From Prochlorococcus sp. AG-402-I23 (GTDB taxonomy: Bacteria; Cyanobacteriota; Cyanobacteriia; PCC-6307; Cyanobiaceae), in assembly GCA_003216915.1 (NCBI GenBank), contig QCIB01000005.1, positions 1 through 64,000 of the forward strand: a stretch of 64,000 bases of DNA, read 5' to 3'. The notes below the pieces were generated by a model. That model was not told the origin of the DNA and ran no database searches. It was given only the letters and a program-made list of their open reading frames with translations. Positions within the stretch are counted from its first letter, which is position 1. Each line of letters opens with the position of its first letter. The translations under genes and the position numbers were made by a program. Shown piece by piece: positions 31,006 through 41,189 of this stretch.

Positions 31006-31007
31006 TT

Positions 31008-32357
31008 TTAAAAATTATTTTTATTTTCAAAAACTTTCCAAATATTAACCAGTGAATCTTTAGTGCCAATGTTTCCAGGATGAGTAACAATGGGAAGTTT
31101 TTCTCCATTTTTTAGATTGTAAGTCACCACTGAAATGCCAGTTAAAATCTGTCCTTCAAGATAAACATAATCTGCATTAAGTCCTTTACTAAGAATCAAA
31201 TTTGTTGTTATTCCACCTTTTGAAATCAAATACCCTATTTCATACTTCAAATCTGCGACTAATTCAGAAATAAAACAAGCAAGTAAATTATAAAAATTAA
31301 ATAGTTCAGAAGCATCTAAAGACATAAATTTTCTTGAAGTAAACAAAACAGGAGTTTTTCCTTTCTCAAAAGAAAATCTAATTTCTTTCAACAATTTATT
31401 TTTAAACAAATTCCTTCGCTTCTGATTATTATCTGATGAAGTAATTTTAAAGAATTCAAAAACATCTAATTCAACTGGATTGCAATTACTTATCTCTAAT
31501 AAATTATTCAATTGTATTGTTGAAAGTTCTACATAAGATCCAACAATTATAAGTCCTGGAAGCAAACTCTTTTCTTTATTTCTTATTCTTAAATTAGAGA
31601 AAAATATTTCACGCTGAGCGGCATTTTTTTTCTCAGAAATTGAACTTATAAAACTTGCTGCAGTTCGAAAAAGGAATTTTTTTTGTTTAACTAATTTTTT
31701 TATTACTAAAGAAAATTTGTTTAGTTGAGAATAATTTTCTACATCTACAATTACATGTTTATTATTCTTCAAGTTCTTTAATGTTTTAAAAACAATATTA
31801 TTTTCTTCATCATTTAGCATTTCAATATCTGACAAAAACAGATTTTGAATATCTTCAAAATTTATTTGTGATTTACTCTGCTGAAATAAAAGATTCTTGA
31901 TGTTACTTGTCTCATATCCAAAAATTGTATCCGTTGCAAAAATTGTTTGACTTATAGGTGTTTTATCAACAAAATGTGATCCATTAATTGTTAATCTTTT
32001 ACCCTCTATGAAAGCTGGAATATGAAAAGTAGCATCAAAAGGACCTAAGCAACTATTTAGGGCCCTTGGCTCTAAAAAGTTATGTCCTCGAAGAGTAGAG
32101 TCTCCTCTACTTATAAAAATAATTTCTTCTTCATAGGCTTGAGAAGCAATTACAGTCTTAAGATTTTTGCAAATTTCCTCTATTGTTAATTTCGCATCTT
32201 TTTCCGATAGTGACCTCGTATTAGCCAAAATAAAGAATAAATTTGATTTAGATTGAAAAGCTTTGACTAAAGTTGAGCAGTCCCACTTAAGCAGTAAAAA
32301 GCAATGGTGAACAGTTTGAGAGCCTGTAGGATCATCATCTATAACGACAAATTTCAT
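31008..32357 (-). CDS. four-carbon acid sugar kinase (OtnK/DUF1537) family protein
   Basis: N-terminal DDDPTGSQT, SRGDSTLRGH, C-terminal GGITTNLILSKGL and THPGNIGTKDSL. Confidence 0.8.
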   Translation of the reverse strand: MKFVVIDDDPTGSQTVHHCFLLLKWDCSTLVKAFQSKSNLFFILANTRSLSEKDAKLTIEEICKNLKTVIASQAYEEEIIFISRGDSTLRGHNFLEPRALNSCLGPFDATFHIPAFIEGKRLTINGSHFVDKTPISQTIFATDTIFGYETSNIKNLLFQQSKSQINFEDIQNLFLSDIEMLNDEENNIVFKTLKNLKNNKHVIVDVENYSQLNKFSLVIKKLVKQKKFLFRTAASFISSISEKKNAAQREIFFSNLRIRNKEKSLLPGLIIVGSYVELSTIQLNNLLEISNCNPVELDVFEFFKITSSDNNQKRRNLFKNKLLKEIRFSFEKGKTPVLFTSRKFMSLDASELFNFYNLLACFISELVADLKYEIGYLISKGGITTNLILSKGLNADYVYLEGQILTGISVVTYNLKNGEKLPIVTHPGNIGTKDSLVNIWKVFENKNNF

Positions 32358-32370
32358 AAGTATTGCAAAA

Positions 32371-33225
32371 TTACTTAAGAGATTTTATTTGTATTGAGGT
32401 ATTTAACCTTTTACTATCATTTGAAGGAATCATAATGTTTCTAAATCCATCAACAAAAGAATTTCGGGGACTAGTCCAAGGTTCGAGACATATCATTCTT
32501 CTTGGAGGATCACTCCAAATCACGCCTAAATCAAAAGGATATGGATGATTTAAAGTTACCTCTCTTTTAAAAATCTTATCTCTAAAAGAGCTTCTGCCGG
32601 AAGTATACATAAGTAGATCAACTCCTAAATTAATTTTGTTTAATTCATCCAAAGTATTACTTATAGTATTTCTTCCTTGATCCTGACAATTAAGTGGATT
32701 ATCAACAAACTCTAAATTTTTGAAATCTGAAATATTAAAATAAGGATGCAAACCAAAATTTATAGGCATAGCAAAATCTGTTTTGTTATGGATTGTAATT
32801 TCAAATTCTAAAAAGTTAATTTTTAAGGTAACTTCTATTTTTAGTTCGAAATCGAAAGGGTAATATTTTTTGGTTTGTTTAGATGCATTTAAGAATAAGC
32901 ATAAAAATTTTTCATTTTCATTGAAGGAGTATTGCCATTGCGAATCCCTAGCGAAACCATGTTGTGGTAATTGCAAATAACCATTTCCAAATACTGAACT
33001 AGAGGTATTGAGATTTCCACAAATTGGAAACAAGATTGGAATGCCTCCCCTAATACTTTTTGTCTTGTCCATAAATCTTGTTTCATCGAAATAAAGTATT
33101 TCATTACCATCCGAAACCCAATTTGTGATAACGCCTCCTCTTTGAGGACAAAATTTAATGTAATTATTTTTATCTAATTGAAAGACAAAAATTCCTTGGT
33201 CCCTATTAGATAATTTGATTTGCAC
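32371..33225 (-). CDS. aldose 1-epimerase / D-hexose-6-phosphate mutarotase-like
   Basis: RGGIPILFPICGNL, LPQHGFARDSQW, NFGLHPYFNIS, RMICLEPWTSPRNSF. Confidence 0.85.
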   Translation of the reverse strand: MQIKLSNRDQGIFVFQLDKNNYIKFCPQRGGVITNWVSDGNEILYFDETRFMDKTKSIRGGIPILFPICGNLNTSSSVFGNGYLQLPQHGFARDSQWQYSFNENEKFLCLFLNASKQTKKYYPFDFELKIEVTLKINFLEFEITIHNKTDFAMPINFGLHPYFNISDFKNLEFVDNPLNCQDQGRNTISNTLDELNKINLGVDLLMYTSGRSSFRDKIFKREVTLNHPYPFDLGVIWSDPPRRMICLEPWTSPRNSFVDGFRNIMIPSNDSKRLNTSIQIKSLK

Positions 33226-33234
33226 AACTGTTAC

Positions 33235-34134
33235 TTAGAGAGAATCAACCCAATCCAAAATATGCTGATTAACTAATTCAGGTATCTCATCATGAGGGCA
33301 ATGTCCTGCATCAAGAATAATTTCTTTTGTATTCTTTGGTGTAAATTTTTTATATAGATTTCTTTTTTTTGGAGTGTTCATCCATGGATCTTTCCCTCCC
33401 CAAAGAAGTAATAATGGTGCATTTAGTTTTGCGAATAGCTTATCCAACGGCAATCCCTGAGGACCTGATGGGTTAAATACACTTCTAAAAACATTAAAAG
33501 CTCCGAAATCTAAAGAAGGCTTCCTTATTGACTCAACTAAAAAATCATCAACATTTTTTTTATCAACATAAACTTGATTCAAAGTTTTTTTAATATTTTT
33601 TGGATTTCTCATATTCTCAAAAATCAGACGTTGAAGAACAATATTTTTCAAAAATATGCCGGCAACTGTTTCAATTGAAGTTTGCAACATATTCTTTTTG
33701 ATAGTTTTTTCTTCACTAAAATATCCTGCAGCATTTAGTAATATCACTCCTGCATTTAGATCATTTAATTCTGCGCCAGCTGCTAATGCTGCATAACCAC
33801 CTAATGAATTTCCAACAACAATTGTGGGTTTTTTGATTTTCTCTTTAACGTAAGCGACAACCTGATCCTTCCATAAAGATCCTGAGTATTCAACATCTTG
33901 GGGCTTCGGACTTTTTCCAAAGCCGAGAAGATCCATCGCATGAACTTCATATTGGCTACTCAAAATAGGGATATTGAATCTCCAATGATCCGTAGAGGCC
34001 CCGAAACCATGAATTAATAAAATTGCACATTCTTTTGATGTATTCTCAGGCTTAGCAGAAACTGTATGTATTGGGTAATTTAAAAAATTCCAGTCATAAT
34101 TTACATCACTATCTATCAGAGCTGACTTTTCCAT
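33235..34134 (-). CDS. alpha/beta hydrolase (pheophytinase/chlorophyll-dephytylase-like)
   Basis: LIHGFGASTDHWRFN, DLLGFGKSPKP, VVGNSLGGYAAL, GHCPHDEIPELVN. Confidence 0.85.
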   Translation of the reverse strand: MEKSALIDSDVNYDWNFLNYPIHTVSAKPENTSKECAILLIHGFGASTDHWRFNIPILSSQYEVHAMDLLGFGKSPKPQDVEYSGSLWKDQVVAYVKEKIKKPTIVVGNSLGGYAALAAGAELNDLNAGVILLNAAGYFSEEKTIKKNMLQTSIETVAGIFLKNIVLQRLIFENMRNPKNIKKTLNQVYVDKKNVDDFLVESIRKPSLDFGAFNVFRSVFNPSGPQGLPLDKLFAKLNAPLLLLWGGKDPWMNTPKKRNLYKKFTPKNTKEIILDAGHCPHDEIPELVNQHILDWVDSL

Positions 34135-34178
34135 TTATTGAAAACTTTTTATTTTTTTGATTCTAATAAACTTATTTC

Positions 34179-35546
34179 CTAAAGAAGACCCACAGGATCA
34201 GCTGCAACATCATCTGAAATTTTATTGCCATCATTTGGGGGCTTATCTTTTAGGACAATTCTCAATAGAACAGGTGCAAGAAATGTAGTTCCAATAACCA
34301 TTAATAAAATAGCTGCTTCAAGAGAAGGAGTTAACAACTTAGCGCTTGTTCCTAATCCAAGGAAAATCAAACCAACCTCTCCTCTAGGCATCATACCCAA
34401 ACCTACTACTAATCTATTTGTAGGTTTATCACTTGAAAATACCCATCCTGCTGCAATTTTTCCAATAATTGCGACAACTAATAAAAATCCTGCAACTACA
34501 AGAGCTGACCTACTTGTTGGATCAAGTGGATTGATAACTGATAAATCCATTCCCGCTCCAACTAATACAAAGAAAATAGTTGCGAATAAGGATACTAAAG
34601 GTAAAACGGATTGTTGAATTGCGTGATTATTTTTAGAACTACTTAGAATTAATCCAGCTGCAAAAGCCCCTAAAGCTGCTTCCAAACCAATGGCTGTTGC
34701 GACGAAACAACACAAAACAAGTATCACAAAAGAAGCTACAACTACTGCTCCAGGTGCCTTTAATCTATCTAATAACCAATCAAAACCTGGAGCTGCTGTT
34801 CGACTTAATGCAATAGCAGCAATAACAAATACTACAGCTGCTGCAACTAATTTAACGATAGGAGCAATTTCTAAAGAACCTCCGGCAGCTAGGGCTACAA
34901 CAACAGCAAGAATAACAATACCCAAAATATCATCTAAAACAGCCGCTCCAATAACAATCTGTCCTTCTCTAGTTTTTAAATATCCCAACTCACCAAAAAC
35001 ACTTGCAGTAATTCCTATACTTGTTGCTGTCATAGATGCGCCTGCAAAAACTGCTGGAATTAGATCTACTTGGAAAATAAACATTAGTCCAAGGGTTCCA
35101 AAGGCAAAAGGTAAAATTACACCAGCCATAGCAACAGTGAAAGCCTGAGCCCCAACAGCTACTAATTCCTCTAACTCACTTTCTAATCCTGTTAAAAATA
35201 AAAGAGCATATAACCCGAGAGTTGCTACTGCTTGGAGGGATGGAAAACTTTCGAAATAAACATCAGGTACAGCTTCTGGGGGGATTGACGCTAATGAGCT
35301 AATAACATTTACAAGTCCTTCATTTAACTCGGTTCCAGCTGAAGGTGGTATCAACAAATGGAATCCTGATGCCCCTATTACAACCCCTGCAAGAAGCTCT
35401 CCTACTATCGTTGGTAAACTTAGTCTTACTAAGACTTCTGCTAATGCTCTTGCAGCTAAAAATATCAATAGAAACCTTATAACTCCTATCAACGTTTCAG
35501 CAACTTCTAAATCATGTGCACTTAATTCAGCAAGTAAGGAATACAT
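34179..35546 (-). CDS. cation:proton antiporter (CPA2/KefB-NhaS-like)
   Basis: About 12 hydrophobic segments; LPTIVGELLAGVVIGASG, AVLDDILGIVILAVVVALA. Confidence 0.88.
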   Translation of the reverse strand: MYSLLAELSAHDLEVAETLIGVIRFLLIFLAARALAEVLVRLSLPTIVGELLAGVVIGASGFHLLIPPSAGTELNEGLVNVISSLASIPPEAVPDVYFESFPSLQAVATLGLYALLFLTGLESELEELVAVGAQAFTVAMAGVILPFAFGTLGLMFIFQVDLIPAVFAGASMTATSIGITASVFGELGYLKTREGQIVIGAAVLDDILGIVILAVVVALAAGGSLEIAPIVKLVAAAVVFVIAAIALSRTAAPGFDWLLDRLKAPGAVVVASFVILVLCCFVATAIGLEAALGAFAAGLILSSSKNNHAIQQSVLPLVSLFATIFFVLVGAGMDLSVINPLDPTSRSALVVAGFLLVVAIIGKIAAGWVFSSDKPTNRLVVGLGMMPRGEVGLIFLGLGTSAKLLTPSLEAAILLMVIGTTFLAPVLLRIVLKDKPPNDGNKISDDVAADPVGLL

Positions 35547-35682
35547 TTAAAATTTGAGAAAAAATAAACTACCTAATTGGAAGATAGTTTATGAAGGGCC
35601 CACTTTAAGAAATATGTAAGAAAAAAGCAAAAATACTCAACAAGTGTGGATCTGAAGTTACAACAAAGAAATTTTCTTAAAA

Positions 35683-38247
35683 ATGGCTATTGTCTGTTAT
35701 ATGGCTAATCCAATGAATCCAAACGAACCCTTCGATCTACGTTTGCCTACCCCGGGCTGCTATCTAGATCCTGAAAAAGCTGGCATGGATTCTGATGCTG
35801 TTTTTCAAGGTATGACAGCCCATCTTTTTTATACTCTTGGAAAGTTAGCCACATCTGCAAGTCCCCACGACTTATACATGGCTTTAAGTTATGCAGTGAA
35901 AGATAGACTAATGACAAGATATTTAGCCAGTCAAGAAGTCATAAGAAAAAAACCACAAAAAACAGTTGCTTATCTATCAGCAGAATTTTTAATAGGTCCG
36001 CAATTAAGTAATAATCTTCTCAATCTTGGCATAACTCAAGAGGCAGAGGATGCTTTAAAAAGATTTGGCATTGAATCATTGTCAACAATTCTTGAAGTTG
36101 AAGAGGAGCCTGGATTAGGTAATGGTGGACTTGGTAGACTTGCAGCATGTTACATGGAATCATTAGCATCTCTACAAGTTCCAGCAGTTGGTTATGGTAT
36201 TCGATATGAATTTGGCATATTCAATCAGTTAATTAGGGATGGTTGGCAAGTTGAAGTAACTGACAAATGGTTAAAAGGTGGATGGCCATGGGAACTTCCA
36301 CAACCGGACGAATCATGTTTCGTGGGTTTTGGAGGGAGAACTGAAAGTTATAGAGATGATAAAGGGAACTACAGATCAAGATGGATTCCTTCAGAACATG
36401 CCATAGGAGTACCTCATGATGTTCCAGTTTTAGGATATAGAGTAAATACATGCGACAGATTAAGATTGTGGAGAGCTGATGCAACAGAAAGTTTTGACTT
36501 TTATGCATTCAATATTGGTGATTATTATGGTGCAGTCGAAGAAAAAGTTGCATCTGAAACTCTTTCAAAAGTTCTATATCCAAATGATGGAACTGACGAG
36601 GGTAGAAGATTAAGACTCAAACAACAACACTTTTTTGTAAGTTGTTCTCTTCAGGATATGTTGAGAAGCCTTGAAAAAAGATCAATTGCAATAACAGAAT
36701 TCCCTAAGCATTGGACAGTCCAATTGAATGATACCCATCCTGCTATTGCAGTTGCAGAATTAATGAGACTTCTTATTGACCAATATCAAATAGGTTGGGA
36801 TAAAGCTTGGAACATAACAACCTCTTCAGTTGCTTATACCAACCACACATTACTACCAGAAGCTTTAGAAAAATGGGATTTAGTTTTATTTAATGATCTT
36901 CTTCCTCGTCATCTGGAAATTATTTATGAAATTAATTGGAGATTTCTACAACAATTAAGACTTCGTTATCCTGGTGATGACAAGATTCTTGAAAAACTCT
37001 CAATAATTGATGAAGAAGGCTCCAAATCAGTTAGGATGGCACATTTAGCTACAATTGGAGCACATCACATAAATGGTGTTGCAGCTCTCCACTCAGATTT
37101 AATAAAAAGACAACTTCTGCCTGAATTCGCAGCTCTTTGGCCTGAAAAATTTACAAATGTAACTAATGGAGTTACTCCAAGGAGATGGGTTGCCCTATCT
37201 AATCCATCACTATCGAAACTTTTAGAAGAAGAAGTTGGTCCAAACTGGATAACAAATATGGAACTTCTTGAGAAGCTAGAAGAAAAAAAAGATGACAACA
37301 ATTTTTTGCAAAAATTTGAGGAAACTAAACTAAATGGCAAAAGAAAATTATCTAGCTTTATCCATTCAAAAACTGGAATACTGGTAGATCCATCAAGTTT
37401 ATTTGATGTTCAAGTAAAAAGAATTCATCAATATAAAAGGCAACATTTAAACGCCCTACAAATTATTGCCCAATATTTAAGAATCAAAAATGGTACAAAT
37501 AAGCATGAAGTCCCAAGAACAATAATATTCGGAGGTAAAGCTGCACCAGGTTACTTTATGGCAAAGCTGATGATTAGATTCATTAATGGTATTGCTGATG
37601 TAGTTAATTCTGATCCAGATATGGATGGTTTATTAAGAGTTGTTTTTCTACCAGACTATAACGTTAAGCTTGGTGAAATAGTTTATCCTGCAACGGATCT
37701 TTCAGAACAAATCTCAACTGCTGGAAAAGAAGCTTCTGGAACTGGAAATATGAAGTTTGCCATGAATGGCGCTTTAACGATTGGAACCTTAGATGGAGCA
37801 AATGTGGAATTAAGAGATCTTGTGAAAAAAGAGAATTTCTTTCTTTTTGGTAAAACTGAAAGCGAAATTATGGACTTAAAAAATAATAACTACTCTCCTA
37901 AAACTTTTATTGATCAATGTCCAGAGCTGAAAGAGGTTATACGTCTAATTGAAATTGGCCACTTTAGCAATGGAGATAAAGAATTATTTAAACCTTTATT
38001 AAATAGCCTTACAGGACATGACCCATTTTTTGTTATGGCTGACTTTGCAGATTACTTAAATAAACAGGATGTGGTCAGTGAATGCTGGAATAATAAAAAA
38101 TCTTGGAATAAAATGGCATTATTAAATACTGCTAGATCAGGATATTTTTCTTCAGATAGATCTATTAGAGAGTACTGTAAATCTATTTGGAAAGTATCTC
38201 CAATGCCTGTTGAAATTACTTGCGACGTCGAAGAATTAACTAATTAA
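35683..38247 (+). CDS. glgP: glycogen/starch/alpha-glucan phosphorylase
   Basis: GNGGLGRLAACYMESLASL, VQLNDTHPAIAVAELMR, EASGTGNMKFAMNGALTIGTLDGANVE (PLP site). Confidence 0.97.
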   Translation: MAIVCYMANPMNPNEPFDLRLPTPGCYLDPEKAGMDSDAVFQGMTAHLFYTLGKLATSASPHDLYMALSYAVKDRLMTRYLASQEVIRKKPQKTVAYLSAEFLIGPQLSNNLLNLGITQEAEDALKRFGIESLSTILEVEEEPGLGNGGLGRLAACYMESLASLQVPAVGYGIRYEFGIFNQLIRDGWQVEVTDKWLKGGWPWELPQPDESCFVGFGGRTESYRDDKGNYRSRWIPSEHAIGVPHDVPVLGYRVNTCDRLRLWRADATESFDFYAFNIGDYYGAVEEKVASETLSKVLYPNDGTDEGRRLRLKQQHFFVSCSLQDMLRSLEKRSIAITEFPKHWTVQLNDTHPAIAVAELMRLLIDQYQIGWDKAWNITTSSVAYTNHTLLPEALEKWDLVLFNDLLPRHLEIIYEINWRFLQQLRLRYPGDDKILEKLSIIDEEGSKSVRMAHLATIGAHHINGVAALHSDLIKRQLLPEFAALWPEKFTNVTNGVTPRRWVALSNPSLSKLLEEEVGPNWITNMELLEKLEEKKDDNNFLQKFEETKLNGKRKLSSFIHSKTGILVDPSSLFDVQVKRIHQYKRQHLNALQIIAQYLRIKNGTNKHEVPRTIIFGGKAAPGYFMAKLMIRFINGIADVVNSDPDMDGLLRVVFLPDYNVKLGEIVYPATDLSEQISTAGKEASGTGNMKFAMNGALTIGTLDGANVELRDLVKKENFFLFGKTESEIMDLKNNNYSPKTFIDQCPELKEVIRLIEIGHFSNGDKELFKPLLNSLTGHDPFFVMADFADYLNKQDVVSECWNNKKSWNKMALLNTARSGYFSSDRSIREYCKSIWKVSPMPVEITCDVEELTN

Positions 38248-38707
38248 TATTTTTCTTATCTGGGGAATCTGGGGTTTGATGAAATAATCTATTCAAAATT
38301 AATCTATCCATATTTAATGGGTCTGGGGCTAATTCATTTGCAATTTCTTTAAATTTTGATTCAATATTGTTTGAAATTTTTGTATCAAATATTCTTTCCA
38401 TTAATGCCTCAATTGAGTATAAATAGGCATTTACACTTTCCAGTTCATCTAAAGCTTCAGTAATTTCTGTATCAGAGATATGCTTATCTTCTGGACTGAT
38501 AACTTCATTTGATTCTCTTTCAGATAATTCTCTCTGCAATTCATCAGTAATCTTAGTACAAAGAGTTCTGAAAGATTGTATAGATGCCCAATTTAATTCT
38601 TGTTGCTGTTTAAAAGTAGGAAATTCTCTAATCAGACGATCATGCTCTTTATAAAATCTCTGACAATCAGAGCATTGACATGGTTCTTCAGCCAAAAGAA
38701 AATACAA
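38240..38707 (-). CDS. conserved hypothetical protein with N-terminal CxCxxC
   Basis: 155-aa ORF starting MYFLLAEEPCQCSDCQRFYKEHDRL. Confidence 0.65.
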   Translation of the reverse strand: MYFLLAEEPCQCSDCQRFYKEHDRLIREFPTFKQQQELNWASIQSFRTLCTKITDELQRELSERESNEVISPEDKHISDTEITEALDELESVNAYLYSIEALMERIFDTKISNNIESKFKEIANELAPDPLNMDRLILNRLFHQTPDSPDKKNIN

Positions 38708-38726
38708 TTCTCTTTATATCATCTCA

Positions 38727-39059
38727 CTATTTAGGCAAAATTGTAGGTCCATCCAATAATTCGTCATTTTCATCGAGTGAATCTGGACTATCTGGCAAAG
38801 GTATCTCAATACTAGTAACCAAATTAATAACATCTCTTAGTCTCATAGAATCAGCAAACCATCCCATTGCTTGCTCAGCATCACCTCTTTTTTCAGCATC
38901 ATTTGCTTGATCTTCGTGAGCTTCCGCCAAAAGAGCAAGCCAGCACAAGCATCGTGCTTGAACTATTGAAAGATCTAAATCATTAGGTTGGGATTTAGAA
39001 ATGCGTTCATGCTCTTGTTGAATTAAGAGCTTTAAACGCATATCATGCAACTTAGCCAT
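38727..39059 (-). CDS. conserved hypothetical protein
   Basis: 110-aa ORF, helical coding-like composition. Confidence 0.65.
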   Translation of the reverse strand: MAKLHDMRLKLLIQQEHERISKSQPNDLDLSIVQARCLCWLALLAEAHEDQANDAEKRGDAEQAMGWFADSMRLRDVINLVTSIEIPLPDSPDSLDENDELLDGPTILPK

Positions 39060-39137
39060 AAAAGATTTACTACTAACTATACGCTAGCTAGAGAGTAGCA
39101 AGTTTGCACACATACTACATATAGTTTTTTATTTTTA

Positions 39138-39211
<74 letters not shown>

Positions 39212-39249
39212 AATAGATGATTTTTGGAGTATTAAGCATTATGCTAAAT

Positions 39250-39631
39250 GAAAGCAGGAGAGGCAATCGCAAGAAAGTTTTATTTTGTTTCCAAAATAAA
39301 ACTTTCTTGAGGAAAGTCCGGGCTCCCATATGGTCAGGCTTGCTGGGTAATTCCCAGTGCGGGCAACCGTGAGGATAGTGCCACAGAAACATACCGCCTA
39401 ATACTTTATGTATGGCAAGGGTGCAAGGGTGTGGTAAGAGCGCACCAGCAACATTGAGAAGTGTTGGCTAGGTAAACCCCGGCTGGGAGCAAGGCTTAGT
39501 AGATTTATGACCATTAAACAATCTACTTTTAAGCGCCGCTTGAGACTGTGAAGTAATTCTAGTCCTAGATAGATGATTGCCCATCTTATTTTTTATTAAG
39601 ATGAACAGAACCCGGCTTATGACCTGCTTTC
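39250..39631 (+). ncRNA. rnpB: RNase P RNA, bacterial type A
   Basis: P1 arms GAAAGCAGG/CCTGCTTTC; GAGGAAAGTCCGGGCTCC; universal CR motifs CACAGAAACATACCGCC, GGTAAGAGCGCACC, GGCTAGGTAAACCCC. Confidence 0.96.
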
Positions 39632-39656
39632 TAATTTTTGTGATTATTCAAATCAG

Positions 39657-40406
39657 ATGCCAAATATAATTAACGCAAAGAGGATTAATCAAATAACGAC
39701 TTTTTTAAAATCTTTAAATGTTAAATCAAAAAGATTTTCTGAAATAATTAGAACTCAAAATATTTCAATTATTCAAGATTTTAATCAAGCATTTATCCAC
39801 TCCTCGGAGGACAAAATCTTAAATTATGAAAAACTAGAATTTTTCGGAGATGCAGTCCTCAGATTAGCTGCTTCTAATTTTATTGAAAAAAAATATCCTC
39901 AAATGAGTGTAGGAGAAAGATCAGAGCTAAGAGCACAAATTGTAAGTGATGAATGGTTAACTAAATTAGGGGAAAAAATTGATATAGAAAAATTAATAAT
40001 TAAAGGACCTAAAGCTCTTGGTGATGAAAATTCAAAAAATACTATTATTGGTGAAGCTACAGAAGCTTTAATCGGTGCTATTTACAAGTGCTTTAATTCC
40101 ATTCAGGAAGTAAATCTTTGGTTAGATGATATTTGGGAGGAAGATTCAGAAATATTTTTAAAAGCTCCATATAAATTCAAATCTAAAACAGTATTGCAAG
40201 AGTGGTGTCAAAGTAAAGGTTTTGATTTGCCAGTCTATAAAATAATTGAAGTCTCAAAGAAAAATGGGGACCCTAAAAGATTTTCTTGCGATATATTTAT
40301 AGAAGGGTTAAAAGAATCATCTGCATTCGGCAAGTCTCATAAACAAGCAGAAACAAATGCAGCTAGAATTTTGATAGAGAAATTTATTGCTATAGGTAAA
40401 ATCTAA
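39657..40406 (+). CDS. rnc: ribonuclease III
   Basis: YEKLEFFGDAVLRLAASNFI signature, EATEALIGAIY, C-terminal dsRBD. Confidence 0.93.
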   Translation: MPNIINAKRINQITTFLKSLNVKSKRFSEIIRTQNISIIQDFNQAFIHSSEDKILNYEKLEFFGDAVLRLAASNFIEKKYPQMSVGERSELRAQIVSDEWLTKLGEKIDIEKLIIKGPKALGDENSKNTIIGEATEALIGAIYKCFNSIQEVNLWLDDIWEEDSEIFLKAPYKFKSKTVLQEWCQSKGFDLPVYKIIEVSKKNGDPKRFSCDIFIEGLKESSAFGKSHKQAETNAARILIEKFIAIGKI

Positions 40407-40408
40407 TT

Positions 40409-40594
40409 TTAAACTATTTCTAAATTGGTTAGCTGAAAAGTTATGAGTTTATCCCAATTACCTCCTTCAAACAGAACCGCTGCTCTTTTTTTTGTAACTC
40501 TTTGTACAAACCCTTTATATCCTCTATAGATAGAATTGGTATCTTTTACAACAACAAAAGATCCAGGGAGTATGGGTTTAGTAGATAATTCCAT
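40409..40594 (-). CDS. ndhS: NAD(P)H-quinone oxidoreductase subunit S (NdhS, SH3-like)
   Basis: 61 aa; [51 protein letters not shown] matches the cyanobacterial NdhS pattern. Confidence 0.8.
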   Translation of the reverse strand: MELSTKPILPGSFVVVKDTNSIYRGYKGFVQRVTKKRAAVLFEGGNWDKLITFQLTNLEIV

Positions 40595-40618
40595 AAAACA
40601 TTCTTTCTAATACAATAT

Positions 40619-41158
40619 ATGATAAATAAAAATGAATGGTTGACTGTTGGATTAATAACATCATGTCATGGAATTAATGGACAGGTAAAGGTTAAATCTC
40701 TAAGTGATTTTGAAGAAAGATTTTTAAAACCGGGAATTAGATGGTTGCTAAAAGAAAATGAACCTCCTACAAAAATAGAACTTATATCTGGTTTCAAACA
40801 GCCTGGCAAAGAAACCTTCATAGTTAAGTTCCAAGGAATAAATACAAGAAATCATGCAGAACAACTGAAAAAATTTAAAATTCTTGTAAAAGCGGATACA
40901 CTACCCAAATTACAAAAGGAAGAATTCCACTTGTTAGAACTTGTAGATCTCGAGGTCAAGACTTTAGAAAATGATGAATTAAAAAACATTGGGAAAGTTA
41001 TCGATTTAGAAAATGAGAAGAATAATTTACTTGTTATTGAACTATTTAAAAATCAAAAGAAAGTTCTAATACCATTTGTTAAAGAAATAGTCCCATTAGT
41101 AGATATAAAAAATAATTTTCTAATCATCAATCCTCCAAATGGACTTTTAGAGCTATAA
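40619..41158 (+). CDS. rimM: ribosome maturation factor RimM
   Basis: [58 protein letters not shown]. Confidence 0.93.
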   Translation: MINKNEWLTVGLITSCHGINGQVKVKSLSDFEERFLKPGIRWLLKENEPPTKIELISGFKQPGKETFIVKFQGINTRNHAEQLKKFKILVKADTLPKLQKEEFHLLELVDLEVKTLENDELKNIGKVIDLENEKNNLLVIELFKNQKKVLIPFVKEIVPLVDIKNNFLIINPPNGLLEL

Positions 41159-41189
41159 ATTTAAAAAATTAAAATTTGTAAAAAACTCA

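Noticed and set aside
34225-35148. Two long + strand ORFs (130 and 152 aa) opposite the cation:proton antiporter
   Set aside because: They are shadow ORFs of a long real gene; composition (TTTAxxAIT repeats) is typical of antisense reading of hydrophobic codons.
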